64,000 nucleotides of DNA from Bilabrum cf. latius (taxonomy: Eukaryota; Bigyra: Bicosoecida; Bigyra; Bicosoecida): NCBI GenBank assembly GCA_965178125.1, contig OZ237757.1, positions 682,001 through 746,000 of the forward strand. The letters are read 5' to 3'. Below, in pieces: positions 1 through 11,261 of this stretch. Positions within the stretch are counted from its first letter, which is position 1; each line of letters opens with the position of its first letter. A program made the translations under genes and the position numbers. Under the pieces are notes generated by a model. The model searched no databases and was not told where the DNA came from. It worked only from the letters and a program-made list of their open reading frames with translations.

Positions 1-1
1 G

Positions 2-1480
2 GCTGCCCTGCGGCGGGCTGCCCCCGAGCTGGCGGACGCGCTGGCCTCCCAGCAGCTGGGCGGCTCCCGCGCCTTTGTGCGCGTGGACGACGAGATGCTG
101 GATGAGATGAGGAGGACGGACCGCTAGCTCCAAGCCAGGATCAGGGCCGTGATGACCGATTTCGCAGGGGAGGACGTGGTGGGTGCCCAGGGAGCGGGGG
201 CCGGGGACGACGCTGCCACAGAGATCGAGGGGCTGCAGACGCCCGCAAGGAGCTTGGCGGGCGGCGACGGGGACGGGGACGGGGACGGTTTCGGGGACGA
301 CGGGTTCGGCGGGGGCTTCGGGGACGCTGACATGGGGGGCGTGGGCGGCGGCTTCGAGGACGACATCGGCGACGGCTTCGGCATGGGCATGGACGGCGAC
401 GGCTTTGGCATGGAGGGCGGCCCGCTGGGGGATGGCGAGCCAGGCGCCCCCGTGGACGAGGAGGCCGAGGTGGACGCTGCGGATGCAGGGCTGGCGGCCG
501 CGACGGGCGCCCTTGCGGACACCCTCATGGAGGCGGCGGCAGGGGATGCCGCTGCCCTGGCCATGGGACCCGAGGCCAACGCCGCCGTGCTCGCCGCTGA
601 AGCAGAGGCCGAGGCATAGGGCAAGGGCACCGGGGCCAACCTGGCAGCCGGGGAGGATGCAGACGCCGCTGCCGCTGCTGCTGCTGCTGCGGACGACGAG
701 GACGAGGACGAGGGCGGCAGGGTGAGTGGGCTAGCCAGCGCCGCCATGCCCGTGCACAAGTGGCACTCCAGAACCAAGGCCGTCCTGCGCGCTGTGGGCG
801 ACGCCATGGAGGCGGAAGGGGGCGAGGGTGCCAGCGCGGAGCAGGATGCCAGCGTGGGCTTCACGGCGCTCGTGGACGGGGGCGGCAGGCGCCTGGCGGC
901 CCTGGCCTTCCACGAGCTGCTGATGCTGCGGAGCTGGAACGTGGTGGGTCTGGAGCAGGAGGAGCCCTACGGCGAGATCGAGATCGGCAAGGGGCCCCGC
1001 TTCGACAGCTCCTGCGGGGCACTCGACGCGGGAGCGGCTGCGGCTCGTGCTGCCGCGCTGGCTCCTGCGTCTGCGTCTGCGTCTGCGGTGCGGCCCTCGG
1101 GGGGGAGCGGGGACGAGGCCCCGGCAGTCCGAGGAGCCTCCTCGTCGTCATCGTCGTCTTCTGCTGCCGCTGCATCGTCATCGTCTTCCGGTTCCTCCTC
1201 GCGCCGTCGCCGCGCCTCTGCGCCCGCTACCGAGTCCAAGTCGGATGGCGAGCAGGAGGATGAGGAGGAGGAAGGGCAAGGCGGTGGGGAGGATAAAGAC
1301 GTTGAAGCTGATGAGATGGCTTCTAGCAGGGGCCGCAGCATGCTGGGGAAGAAGCGTGCGCGCCCTGGCAAGTCAGCATCTGCGTCCGGAGGTGGAGGGT
1401 CCAGGCGTAGCCGGGGCAAGGGTAAGAAGGGTGCTTCGGGAGGAAGAGCGCCCACTCGCAGAAGTTCCAGGGTGAGGTGA
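2..1480 (+). CDS. Cohesin kleisin (Rad21/Rec8-like), C-terminal part, 5' end outside window
   Basis: The frame enters from the left edge and ends at TGA 1478-1480; TAG at 125-127 and 617-619 is read through as Gln. At 745-1005 it encodes a kleisin C-terminal winged helix, the part that binds the SMC1 head in cohesin: W-H-S-R-T, an RRLAALAFHELLMLRSW segment and an EEPYGEIEIGKGPRF end match the Rad21/Scc1 pattern. Before it lies an acidic Asp/Gly-rich linker (about 240-720). After it comes a long low-complexity Ala/Ser, acidic and then Lys/Arg-rich tail (1030-1480) that looks nuclear and disordered; such a tail is not usual in Rad21. The N-terminal SMC3-binding domain is not visible. Rec8 versus Rad21 cannot be decided from this part. 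Confidence 0.75.
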
Positions 1481-1782
1481 ATGCTTTGTGACAGCACTGG
1501 GTCGTTTGGGACCATTTTCTGGGCATGCTTGAGATGTCATTGCTTCCGTTCTGTTGCTTCAGACAGAATCACGGCACAGCGAACAAGCGATGCATGTACA
1601 TCGGTGACACCAACACTGGGTGCGAATTTAGCGGTTGGTTTAGGAGCCATGCTTGGAGCGATTCGACGGTTGCCCCAGCGAGAAACTCTGGTTTTCCATC
1701 GCCGCTATTCCGTTGTAACGTGCTGTCGTGCCAAGTTTGGGTCGCCACGAGCGCTAATCTCATTCGCTTGCCGTATACAGAC

Positions 1783-4700
1783 ATGCTTACGGTACTTGCA
1801 GCGGGTCTCCTGGTAGTAAAGGGACTGGCACTGAATATCAGCCGGTTCGATGAGGTGTTGCCTGCGTCCGAGGCTGGCTGGACGGCCGAGTTGAGTGTGG
1901 TCGACCTGAACCGGTCGCCCATGTCGTTTGAGCCGGGGAAGACGGTCATCCGCACAATGAATGGACATTACATGACCGCTGAAGTCCCTGAAGAAGGCCG
2001 AGAGCAGACTATAGTGCTGGCATCATCCATGGCTGGTGTTGCGCCACCAAATATGACCTTCCTCGGCGAGGATGGGCCGAAATCTGGAGCCAGCACGGGA
2101 GATACAGCCTTTGCAGCAAGTCCCAACGGCCGGTATGTTGCTGTGTACGCAAAAGTGCCTGATTCTCTGTCCGGTTCAGGTGCGCAATACTTCTCCATCT
2201 ACGACGCCGAGACCGGGATGTCGGCTCGCCTCGGTGGCGACTACTTCGGCGAAGGGAAGTGGCCTCAAGGCTTCAACAACACCAACTCCGGGCGCGGCGG
2301 CCTGCCGATTTGGTTAGGGGGCGATGTAATATGTTTTGCTGTGGGCTTTGACATGCCAGATGGAAACTCCGGTCGACACCTGGGCTGCTGGGACCGGCGT
2401 CTTCCGGCCGGGCAGGGTTAGCTCGTGATCGTCGGAAATAGCACGGGCGCAGATGGAGCGGTTGCGCTACCAGGAAGCAAACGCATCTGTATGGTTGCAA
2501 ATCCGAGTGCTTCGCACGGCCGCGAGCTCTACTGCGTCGATTTGAGTGTCGTGTCCTCCCAGCCCGTCGCGTTTCTCGCCGCCGATATCGTCCCCGGACC
2601 TGATTCTAGCATGCCATCGTTTGATCCGTATTTGCTCCCCGCAAACGGTGATTGGATATGCATGTTTTTTCAGCGGAGCTCAGGCGGGCCCACTGAGATC
2701 GGCTGCATGGAATTCGGCTCGGACGAGGTCACCATATCAGATTAGCAAGTCGCACTAAGCGAACACTACGGCGCCGTGCCTGGCTCTTACGTCTTCCCCT
2801 GCGGCTCCTACTCAATGAATAAGTTCTGCGCCTTCAACTACACGAGCGGAAATACAACCAAGATGGTGGTGCAGGACCCAGCCAACGCCGGCCAGTCGGA
2901 CTCCGCCGAGGGCGCCCACTTCCTTGGCGAGGTAGTCCTCGCCCAGTACTTCCAGAAGTCCTCGGGACATGCCCGCATGGCTGCGTGGGTCCCCTCCAAC
3001 GGGAGCTATTCGTACGACCTGGCACAAGGGCTGGGCCTCGAGCGCGAGATCGGGAGCCCCCGGAAAACCCACGCCATCGACGGCACCCGCCTGCTGGCCT
3101 ACCTGCCCTCGGTCAACTCCGCCAGCACCCCTCTCCGGGTTGTGCTCATCGACTGCACCGACCCAGCCGACATCCAGGTGGACATGGTGCAGGGGCCATG
3201 GGACTCATACCTGTCCTCGACCCAGCCCAGGGACAGCGACATCAGCATGGTCGAGCTCCCAGGGGCCGGCAAGGGCGGGGCCGTGGCAGCCGCCATCGGA
3301 GATCCCCAGGGCGTGTACTTCTGGAACGGAGACCTGCAGGACGCCGCCGTCAGGATCACGGAGGGGTACTCCAAGTCCAAGGCGCTCCTCCCGGTGGGGC
3401 CCTTCCGAGGCACCCCCGTCGGCCTCGTGCTGTCTCTGGAGAACTCGTTTGGAACGTTCTCGCAGGCCAAGGTGGCCCTGCCCGACCCCGATACCCTGGT
3501 GGTGACCCCAGTGGAGGTGCTGCCCGCCCCTGACGCGACAGAGGGCATCTCTAGCCCGACCACCAACACCCGAATTATGCAGAACGCCAACGGATGGACG
3601 TGCCACCTGGACGCTCTAGTCGGCAAGAACGACGACGCGGTGTGCTTCGACCCTGCGACCCTCGAGGCACTCACGGCCGAGGAGATGCCGGACTCCCCGC
3701 ACGCCCCCAACATCACGTACAGGTACATGGCCGAGGACATGAACAGCTACGATGTCATCCGCTCCGCAGACGGCATGATCATTTCCATGAATTATGACAC
3801 GCACGACCGCATCTTCTTCTTCGACGGCGAGCACAGGCCCTTCCTGGTCGGACCGATCGACCCGACCGGCGACGACCGCCCCAACAACGGACTTGCCGCC
3901 GTGACCCTGCAAAACCAGCGCTTCGTGTGCTTCCAGTACGGCATCTACAACTACCAGCAGGGGCAGGAGATGGTCATGCACGACACACACACCAACAACT
4001 GGACCATGGCAGACATCGACCCCACCCCGCGAGCTCAGCCTACCGTTGCAGGAGCCTTTGCCGCATTCGACCGCTACTGCATGTTTCTGGCCCAGCACCC
4101 GACCTCAGGCTGGGAGTGGTTCTACTGGGACTCGATGGACGTGCAAGCAGGCCCGCAGATGCTGAACGGCTCTGCGAGGGGCTTGAGGGCCACGAGCATC
4201 GGTCCAAACTAGGACGATTTTTCCGTCGTCGAGAGCGGCAGCATGTGGTCCATCACCTACAAACTATCCGATGACGGCAGCGTGCAGTCGGTGGCCCTGC
4301 AGCAGCAGACAGACGGGACTCTAGCCCTTGCCCAATCAGCTGCAATCCCCGGAGCGATATCCTACAGCAAGATCGCGCCCATCGCTGGAACCACTGATAC
4401 GCTGCTGTTCAGCACAGACACCCCGTAGCGGATCAGGAGACTCAATACATCCATGCAGGGCGGTAGATACACAGATCTCGTGTCGCCTTCCCAGACCAAG
4501 GTGGACATGTGGGACGTGTACAACGCCACGCACATGGTGGCCATCATGGACAACACGAGCAGGAGCAGCGAGCCCGAGGGACTCTGCCTCTTCAGCATCG
4601 ACCAGGGCACCTGCGACCTTTTCATCACCCCCATGTTTGGCAAAAGCTCACGGAAACTCACCGCCATTCCCAACGGGTACATCTGCCTAGAGACATGGGA

Positions 4701-5754
4701 CAGGGACGTCCTCTACTCGAGGGACGTAGCCTGCTGGCCAGGGTGGGGCGACCGTCTCATCGCCGTGGATGTGGTGCAAGAGGGTACGGGCGAGACCTGG
4801 GGCAACGTGTACACATACACGCCGCGGTACGACGGGCAGGAGGGCGTGACGGTCAGCATGAAGCACCCGAGGTACGGCCAGGAACTCATCGAGTTCCGGT
4901 TGGTGCAACCCAGCCCCTCGCCCTCGCCCACTCCGACCCCAAGCGTGTCCCCCAGCATCACACCGTCCACGAGCCCATCTATAACACCCAGCGCAACCCC
5001 CAGCATTACGCCATCCACGAGTCCGTCCACGAGCCCGTCCGCGTCGCCGTCCACGAGCCCCTCGCCTGCTGCTGCAGCGGCCCCGTCCTCCGTGCCCCGG
5101 AGGTCCCGCGGCAGGGGCAAGGCCAGCACGCCAAAGACCAATTCCGAGTCGTGCGCCGTAGGATCCACGGCTGGATCGGCCGAGCTGCTGCTCCAAACCT
5201 CGGTGTCGGTGGAGGGTGCCACCCCAGCCCAAGTGGGCTGCGACAACGCAGAGCAGCTCGTGGCTGCCGCCGCGCAGGCTGCCAGCATCGACGCCGACGA
5301 GGTGACGTACTGGCTGTAGGCCACCGCGACAGGCGGTACCGAGTTGGTCATGCAGGTGCCCGTCCCGTCCAGGGAGCAGGGCGAGATGGTGCTGCAAGGC
5401 CTGGAAACGGTGCTCGGCGACGGCGCCCAGACCGCCTCTTTGTTGCAGGACGCGCCCGCTGGCGCGCAGGTCTCGTGGGAACGGGGCGGTGAGGAGGTGA
5501 CGTTCGTGGCCGAGTCGCCCTACGTGGAGGAGGTAGATGACGACGGTCTCGAGCTGTGGGTCATCGTGCTTATCGCTTTAGTTGGTGCCGTCGTCATCGG
5601 CACCGCGGCGTACTTTTTCATGTGCGGCGGCGCGTGCTGCAAGAAGGAGAGGAAGGACGAGCAGAAGGACAGTAAGGCCAAGGGTGCTGAGGGGGGTGCT
5701 GCAGCTAAGCCAGTGGCGGGCTTCGAGTCGGTAACGGCTGCATAGCAGGTTTGA
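1783..5754 (+). CDS. Large type I surface protein with Ser/Pro stalk (paralogue of 22670-27253)
   Basis: A 1323-residue product from the ATG at 1783, followed by a hydrophobic signal peptide (MLTVLAAGLLVVKGLA). Six in-frame TAGs (2419, 2743, 4210, 4426, 5317, 5743) join the segments; the frame ends at TGA 5752-5754. The ectodomain (about residues 20-1040) contains repeated aromatic/Cys motifs and many Asp/Gly turns like a beta-propeller, but I recognise no named family. A Ser/Pro/Thr stalk follows (4910-5070), then a roughly 150-residue juxtamembrane domain, one membrane segment (ELWVIVLIALVGAVVIG) and a short Cys-Cys-Lys-Lys cytoplasmic tail. The same architecture recurs at 22670-27253. A role in adhesion or recognition is inference only. 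Just upstream, 'gtatacag' could be the acceptor of a 5' UTR intron. Confidence 0.8.
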
Positions 5755-5944
5755 TCCGTGCATCTCAGATTCTAAATACAGCGAATTCCCTGTCCCAGGG
5801 ATCACGATTGAACTCCATGAAATTTTGTCGAACTATTTTATTTGGTTAAGGATTAATTAAGTGGGGAGCATCCTATCTATGTTTCCACACATTTAAATCA
5901 AATCGAATTGATCCGGGATTTCCGGTACCGGGACCTGGTTCAGA

Positions 5945-6000
5945 CCCTGGAGCCAAGTGGTCACGAATGCCTGGACATTCGTGACCATTTGGCTCCAGGG
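5945..6000. repeat. Perfect-looking hairpin between convergent genes
   Basis: A 25-nt arm (starting CCCTGGAGCC) is repeated as its reverse complement after a 6-nt loop (CCTGGA), with one mismatch. It sits between the 3' ends of the surface-protein gene and the sulfatase gene. It could be a 3'-end structure for either transcript or a remnant of a small inverted-repeat element. Confidence 0.7.
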
Positions 6001-6002
6001 GC

Positions 6003-8308
6003 TCAAGCATCACAGAACGTCCAAGTGTGGTTGTTTTGCGGGCCCGGCATGCAATGCTCGGGGATCTTGGTCTTGCTCACCGACAGGTTGATCTGAGCAT
6101 TTGCCTGGAACTGCCTGACCGCATCGCTCATCTTGCGTACCAGGGCCTCGTTGCTGTCGGCGATGTTGTGGTGCTCGCACGGGTCAGACCCGATATCGAA
6201 CAGGCAGGGCGCCTTGCCTGGCTTGCAGCCGAATTGTGCTGGGGGAAGGGGGCAGCTCAACGTGAAGGACTCGTTGAAGGACTGGCCTGGGGTCTGGTGC
6301 CAGCCGCCGTCCGTGGTCTGAAAGTCTCCGTACATGTACTTGTATGCGCCCTCCCTGTACACTCCCTGTGCGTATGATGCCCCGCTACCTACGGATGCAG
6401 CCGCCCTATCAAGCTCCGACTGTTGCTCAGCAGTGACCGAGTAGTGCACGATGCTGCTTCGGTCCGACTTGGAGCCGACTGCCTGGGCGAGGGACTGCCA
6501 CACCGACATGCCATCCCCGGGGAGGAAGGGCACGTTCCCGGCGGCATGATATGCGGACGACGCGTGCGTCTCGATCGATGATGGCGACCCGTCCTCTTGT
6601 GCTCTTGCGCGCACCATCTGCAGCACCCTTTGCGAGGCGGGACTGGACGCATCCGAGCCGTCGATGCCCAGAGCAGCTGCCTCGGACAGGGTAAAGAACC
6701 AGTCCGACACGTGCATCATCCCCATCCACACAGTGCCTCGCACGGACGGGCTGAGGCCGGGCCCAGCGATGGCGCCCACGCCCCTGAGCCCTCCGTCAAA
6801 GAGGTCGTGCTTCTGCCCGTACAGGGGCATGTTGGAGGCGCTGTTGCCGCCGATCGTGGCCGGGCCCCCATTGTCGGTCGACACTGCGAACGGATGCCAG
6901 GGTGGGACGAAGGGTGAATGCACGCATGAGCAGCGTGGCCCTTGGCAACAGGGAAAAACTCTCAGTGACCCACGGCCACGCTAGTTGGCAGCCAATAGCA
7001 CCGAGCGCATTTACTCACGAATCAGTATGGTATCCTCCAGCATGCCCTCCTCCTGCAGCGCCTACACGATCGCACCCACACCGTCATCCATGCAAGACAC
7101 CATCGCTGCAACCGTGCGCCGCTTCGGGTCGTCGATGTGCGGGAAGCGGGACATGCACTCTGGTGGCGCCTAAATTGCTGCGGGAAAAGAAAAGAAAAAA
7201 GACTCAACCAACAGTAAACATTATCATCAATGGATCTCTTCTGTCAGAATTAAGCTGGAGGCATGGATGGCTGCTGAACATGGGCACCGGGGCCGGGCCA
7301 GGCTGCGGGGCACGGGTCGCGTGCATTATCGGTGCCGGCTCTATCGGCCTCGCAAGGCCCTCGTGCTACGCCTGGATTCCCCATTTAGCTGCGAACTCAC
7401 GAGCATGCATGGTCTGCCACGCGTGGTAGTGGAACAGGGGCGCGTCGACTTCTCCCTGCTGATTGCGGTGCTCTGCCGCGTGCTTGCGGATGATGCCGAC
7501 TGTCGCGTTGGTCATCACATAGGTGCTGTACGTGCCGTTGGCAGCGAGGTCGGTATCGTTGCCCAGGTGCCAGTCGTACCCGCCCAGCCTCGAATGGATG
7601 AAATAATCCTGCTCGCCCAGCCAGTAGCCCTAGTAGTAGGAATCGAACCCGCGCGCGACGGGGGTGAGCTCCTCTTTCAGCGTGTTGTCCAGGTGCCACT
7701 TGCCCACCATGCTGGGGTTCTCGTACCCAAGAGGCTTGAGCACCTGGGGGAGGATGAGGCAGTTTCCGTCCCCGGGTCGGTTGCAGCTGGAGTTGAAGGC
7801 GACGTAGGAGGGCAGCACGAATGGGTCGTACACGCCAGTGTGGATGGTGGCGCGGCCGCTCAGCAGCGAGGCGCGAGTGGGGCTGCGATGCGACAGACTT
7901 GACAAGTTCAGAATTCGAACGCAGTAGCTTATTTTCTAGTTTCTTCTTTCAGCTTGTTTCGATTGGCCTCACCTGCACACGGGATTGACGTAATAATTGT
8001 CCAGCCTCCGGCCCCGAGATGCGATTCCATCAATGTTTGGAGTCGGGATCTGGTTGCTTCCATGCTGCAAGGGTCAAATAGGAACCGATCGTGGGCATAC
8101 ATGGCACCATCAAGCCCGCAACGCTTCTGTGCAGTCTGTACAGGTGCATACCATGGAAACGTCATTCCACCCCATATCGTCTGCTATTGAAGAGCTGAAG
8201 AGATAAACTTGCAATAGTGTTAAAGTCTTCAGTACGATTCTTGAACCCAGAATTGCTCACCTACAAGCAGAAATACCTGCAAATTGCGGCAAACATAGGA
8301 CAAAACAT
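6003..8308 (-). CDS. Secreted sulfatase (arylsulfatase B-like), spliced
   Basis: Formylglycine-dependent sulfatase, hydrolysing sulfate esters. Exons traced by GT-AG borders and homology: 8308-8277 (tentative), 8194-8152, 8064-7973, 7882-7401, 7177-7019, 6883-6003; introns are 82-223 nt and the total is 563 codons with consistent phases. Family motifs in order: ADDMGWNDVS with metal-binding Asp residues; HGSNQIPTPNID; LDNYYVNPV, then the signature C-S-P-T-R-A-S-L-L-S-G-R, whose Cys and Ser codons are completed across the intron at 7972-7883; GKWHLD; an IQAPPE segment; DPKRRTVAAMVSCMDD; and STDNGG. In-frame TAGs at 7630, 7170 and 7062 are Gln; the one at 7170 restores the conserved Gln of the L-Q-x-P motif. 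Stop is TGA. The first exon and signal peptide are uncertain. It lies beside an alpha-galactosidase on the same strand, suggesting a sulfated galactan as substrate. Confidence 0.85.
7883..7972 (-). other. Spliceosomal intron splitting the sulfatase catalytic signature
   Basis: Donor TGCAG|GTGAGG and acceptor TCGCAG|CCCC on the minus strand, 90 nt. Splicing completes the AG|C serine codon directly after the catalytic cysteine codon TGC. Without splicing, an Arg codon would replace the Cys. Confidence 0.85.
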
Positions 8309-8582
8309 GGGATCCAATAGCGACTGGTTGCACGATATTCTTTCGGACGATCCGATGATTCATCTCACAATATGAGGGCGTTTCGCCTCTGTTACTAATG
8401 CATGTATCGCGCATAGAGCTACCACACACGATACTCCTTTCATTCCGGCAAATACAGTCTCGGTTGCACTTGCTCAAAAAATCTTGATTTTCGGCAAGTT
8501 GCACGGAACTACCGGCAATGGAGGGCGCAAAATATCCCCCCGAGCCGCGAGTTGAGCGAGCATCGTACGCCCCCCAATGAAA

Positions 8583-10169
8583 TCAACCTTCATCTGTGGT
8601 GGTCTTGCACAGCCTGAGAAACGAGTTGCCGTGCGCGGGCACCGCGGGCTGGCTCACGACCCCCGTCGCCGTCCCTTGCTCCTCGTGCGACCAGAGGTCA
8701 CGCACTTGCGCCACCGTGCCCGCCCCCCACCCGACGAGCGGCAGCTCCTCAAATCTCACGCCGACCTCCGAAGGACTCTCCGTCGGGTTGAGCAGGACCA
8801 CCGCCACGCACCCATCGGACTCGGAGTCGGAAGCCCTGGACAGCGGTCTGACCCACGCTGCCCTGGGCGGCTTCTCGCAGCTGCAGTTGTGCCTGGCCTG
8901 GTCGTCCTCGGACCCGCATCCGATGGAGATATCGTCGCAGTAGAAGAGACCCTTGCAGCCCCCTTGCGTCCACATGCGCTCCGTGCCGTCAGTGTAGCAC
9001 CCGAACGTCTCGCCCTCCGTGCACTGGGCGCGATGGGACTGCTGGTGCCACAGCGTGGCGTTGCACGATGGCCGATCTGTCTTGGTGGCGCCAGTTGTTG
9101 TTGTTGCTGTTGTTGCTGTTGTTGCTGCTGTAAATCCAGATCCGATCTCGCTTGTCAGACCGACAGATCCACTCGTCAGACCGACAGATCCATCCACCCG
9201 CGGCTCGCTCTTCCATGGAAGCACCGCGATGTGGTCGAAGTGCTCCGTGTCTTTGAACACATCGATGACCTCTCTGTTCATGAGCACCCCTTTCATGAAG
9301 TCGGTCATGTTCCTGGGATCAGTGGCGAAGAGCATCTGGCCGCCCGCAACCGCCCAAATCGCGAACTCGGTCATGTACTCGTCCTCCGTCTGCCCCGGGC
9401 AGCGGGTACCCGGAGCCGAAAAGTTCCCGCAGCCCGCGCCGCCCGTCATGAGAAAATCGGGGTCGGGGAACCCCTGATCTGCCCCTGGCCCCCAGTAGCT
9501 CGTCCTGTTGTCCTGCAGGAACTTGACCACGGAGACAGTGGAGGGCCAGTTGTCGTGGTGATCGGTGAACACCCTGAAGGAGTTGCCGTACTGCGCGCAC
9601 GATTCCGTGTACCAGCAGTGGAAATAAAGCCATACAGGGGCTTTGGTCCGTCCGAGCGCCCCTGAGAAGTTGGCCGTGAGCTGCTCAGGACTGAATCCAC
9701 CTGGCGCCCCGCAGCCGTCGAGCTTGACCACGGATACGTTCCAGCGCGCGAACGTGGCAGCATCTTGCGCGTAGTAGGGCCATGATCCCGCGAATTGAGG
9801 ATGGCAGCCTGTCGCGCCCCAATCCGTGTATACGCCCGCTGCAAAGCCCATAGCGTTGAGTTTTGCGATGAATGCTGGCATTCCTTCCGGGAATCGATCG
9901 GGATCACCCTCAATCTCCTTCGTCACCGGATTTCGATGCGACCAGCAATCGTCTAGATCAATGTGGTTCCAGCCCAGCTCCTGCATGCCTAAACTCTTGA
10001 TCGTGCGCGCGACGTCGAGCACCTCATCACTCGTGCACCAGTCCTAGGTGCAATCGTTCTGCGTGCACCACGTATTCCATCCCATGAGTGGCCGTCTCGG
10101 AATTCCAGGCGTAGCCTTCGACGCCGCAGAACTGCTGTAGAGCGCTACAGCCAGAATCATTGCCTGCAT
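8583..10169 (-). CDS. Secreted alpha-galactosidase, glycoside hydrolase family 27
   Basis: A 528-residue single-exon gene. The ATG at 10169 opens a signal peptide (AMILAVALYSSSAA), then the GH27 start PLMGWNTW. One in-frame TAG (10044-10046) lies in the N-terminal NDC-TAG-DWC segment. Further motifs: GWNHIDLDDCW, the nucleophile region VVKLDGCG (Asp), the FRVFTDHHDNW region, and FATDPRNM. It should retain both catalytic aspartates, but the acid/base Asp needs alignment. An unusual insert near residues 310-330 holds a duplicated SVGLTS unit and an Ala/Thr run encoded by a CAA/CAG-type repeat at about 9100-9140. Stop is TGA. It is the tandem neighbour of the sulfatase. Confidence 0.85.
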
Positions 10170-11261
10170 CGTCAACTGCAACTGCGGCTCCGGCGACATG
10201 CACCGTAGCTATCGGCTCTGATATCGACACATGAAGAATTCAAAAACTCTATTCTGCATAAGTATATGTTTAAGGGCGCGAAGCTATAACTCTACCTTGC
10301 CTTAGTAGCCTTGTCACGGAGGATCCATCTAGTGGGGTCCACTGGCAGCACGCTACAACGCCCAGTTACAAGTCTACGTCGCGCTTGCGTTCCAAATGGA
10401 CACTGTATCCGTAGTATCCTGAGTAAGCAGAATGCAGCTGTATAGATATCTGATGGATTAGAGTCGGTGCGAAACGACACACTTCCTTCAAGTTGCCCCA
10501 TCTAGAGAAGCCGTGCTTCGACAGCGCAACCCCTCATGCCACACTCCAAGCAATCTTCCAAGCCACATCCCCCATACCCCGCTACAATTCCCACCAGACT
10601 ACCTCTCTAACCTCCGGTTGACTCTGCTATGCCGAACAGGGTTCACAGTCGCGCGGAAGCTGCCCCGATGCGACACGTCGCGGCGAGCGCTCAATCCCGA
10701 GCAAACGGCAGAAAGACGTCATTCTCTTAAAGGGCGTTAGAGGGACTCATTCTACCGTTTGCGCTGCATTGAGCGCCGCCGCGACATGCAGCAGCCACGC
10801 AGCTGCCGCGCGCCACGTACCGTCCGTCCTGCATGCAGCAAGCCTACAAGTAGGCAGGCCTGGAACAGAGCCATCCATCCGAGCGGCGAGTGATTCGGCT
10901 GGCGATGGACGGGACCCCATGCAGAGGAGCGCAAATTTCCAGACAACCAGACTGTTCCCTGGCCTCTGTCTGCACCCGCATGCCCGCACCCGCACGGGCA
11001 TGGGGGTCGTCCAGCACGCAGGTTTTAGCCGTCTGAAATGGGACTGTGGTGGGGAGGAGGAGGCGAAGGGGGCAAGAGAGGGAGGAAACCGGGGCAAATC
11101 AGCGACCACCATGCGGGCCCATATATGGACTGCCACTGGCTTGCATATTCGGGGTCACAGAGAGGCCTGGACCCTGGAAAATGCCGCCCACATCAGGCTA
11201 CATGCTGCCTGACTTGCGCTCGCAACCACGTGGTCTGCATACCACACCAACTGCGTTGCTC
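10170..11261. other. Intergenic, no gene supported
   Basis: Only short overlapping open frames without recognisable domains. The segment is the shared upstream side of the galactosidase and the downstream side of the next minus-strand gene. Confidence 0.5.

Noticed and set aside
7267-7902. Plus-strand frame opposite the sulfatase
   Set aside because: The minus strand carries the sulfatase motifs with matched splice sites; the plus-strand frame has none.
10747-11212. Short frames upstream of the winged-helix gene's 3' end
   Set aside because: They overlap each other on both strands and show no domain, signal peptide or continuation through TAG into longer coding sequence.
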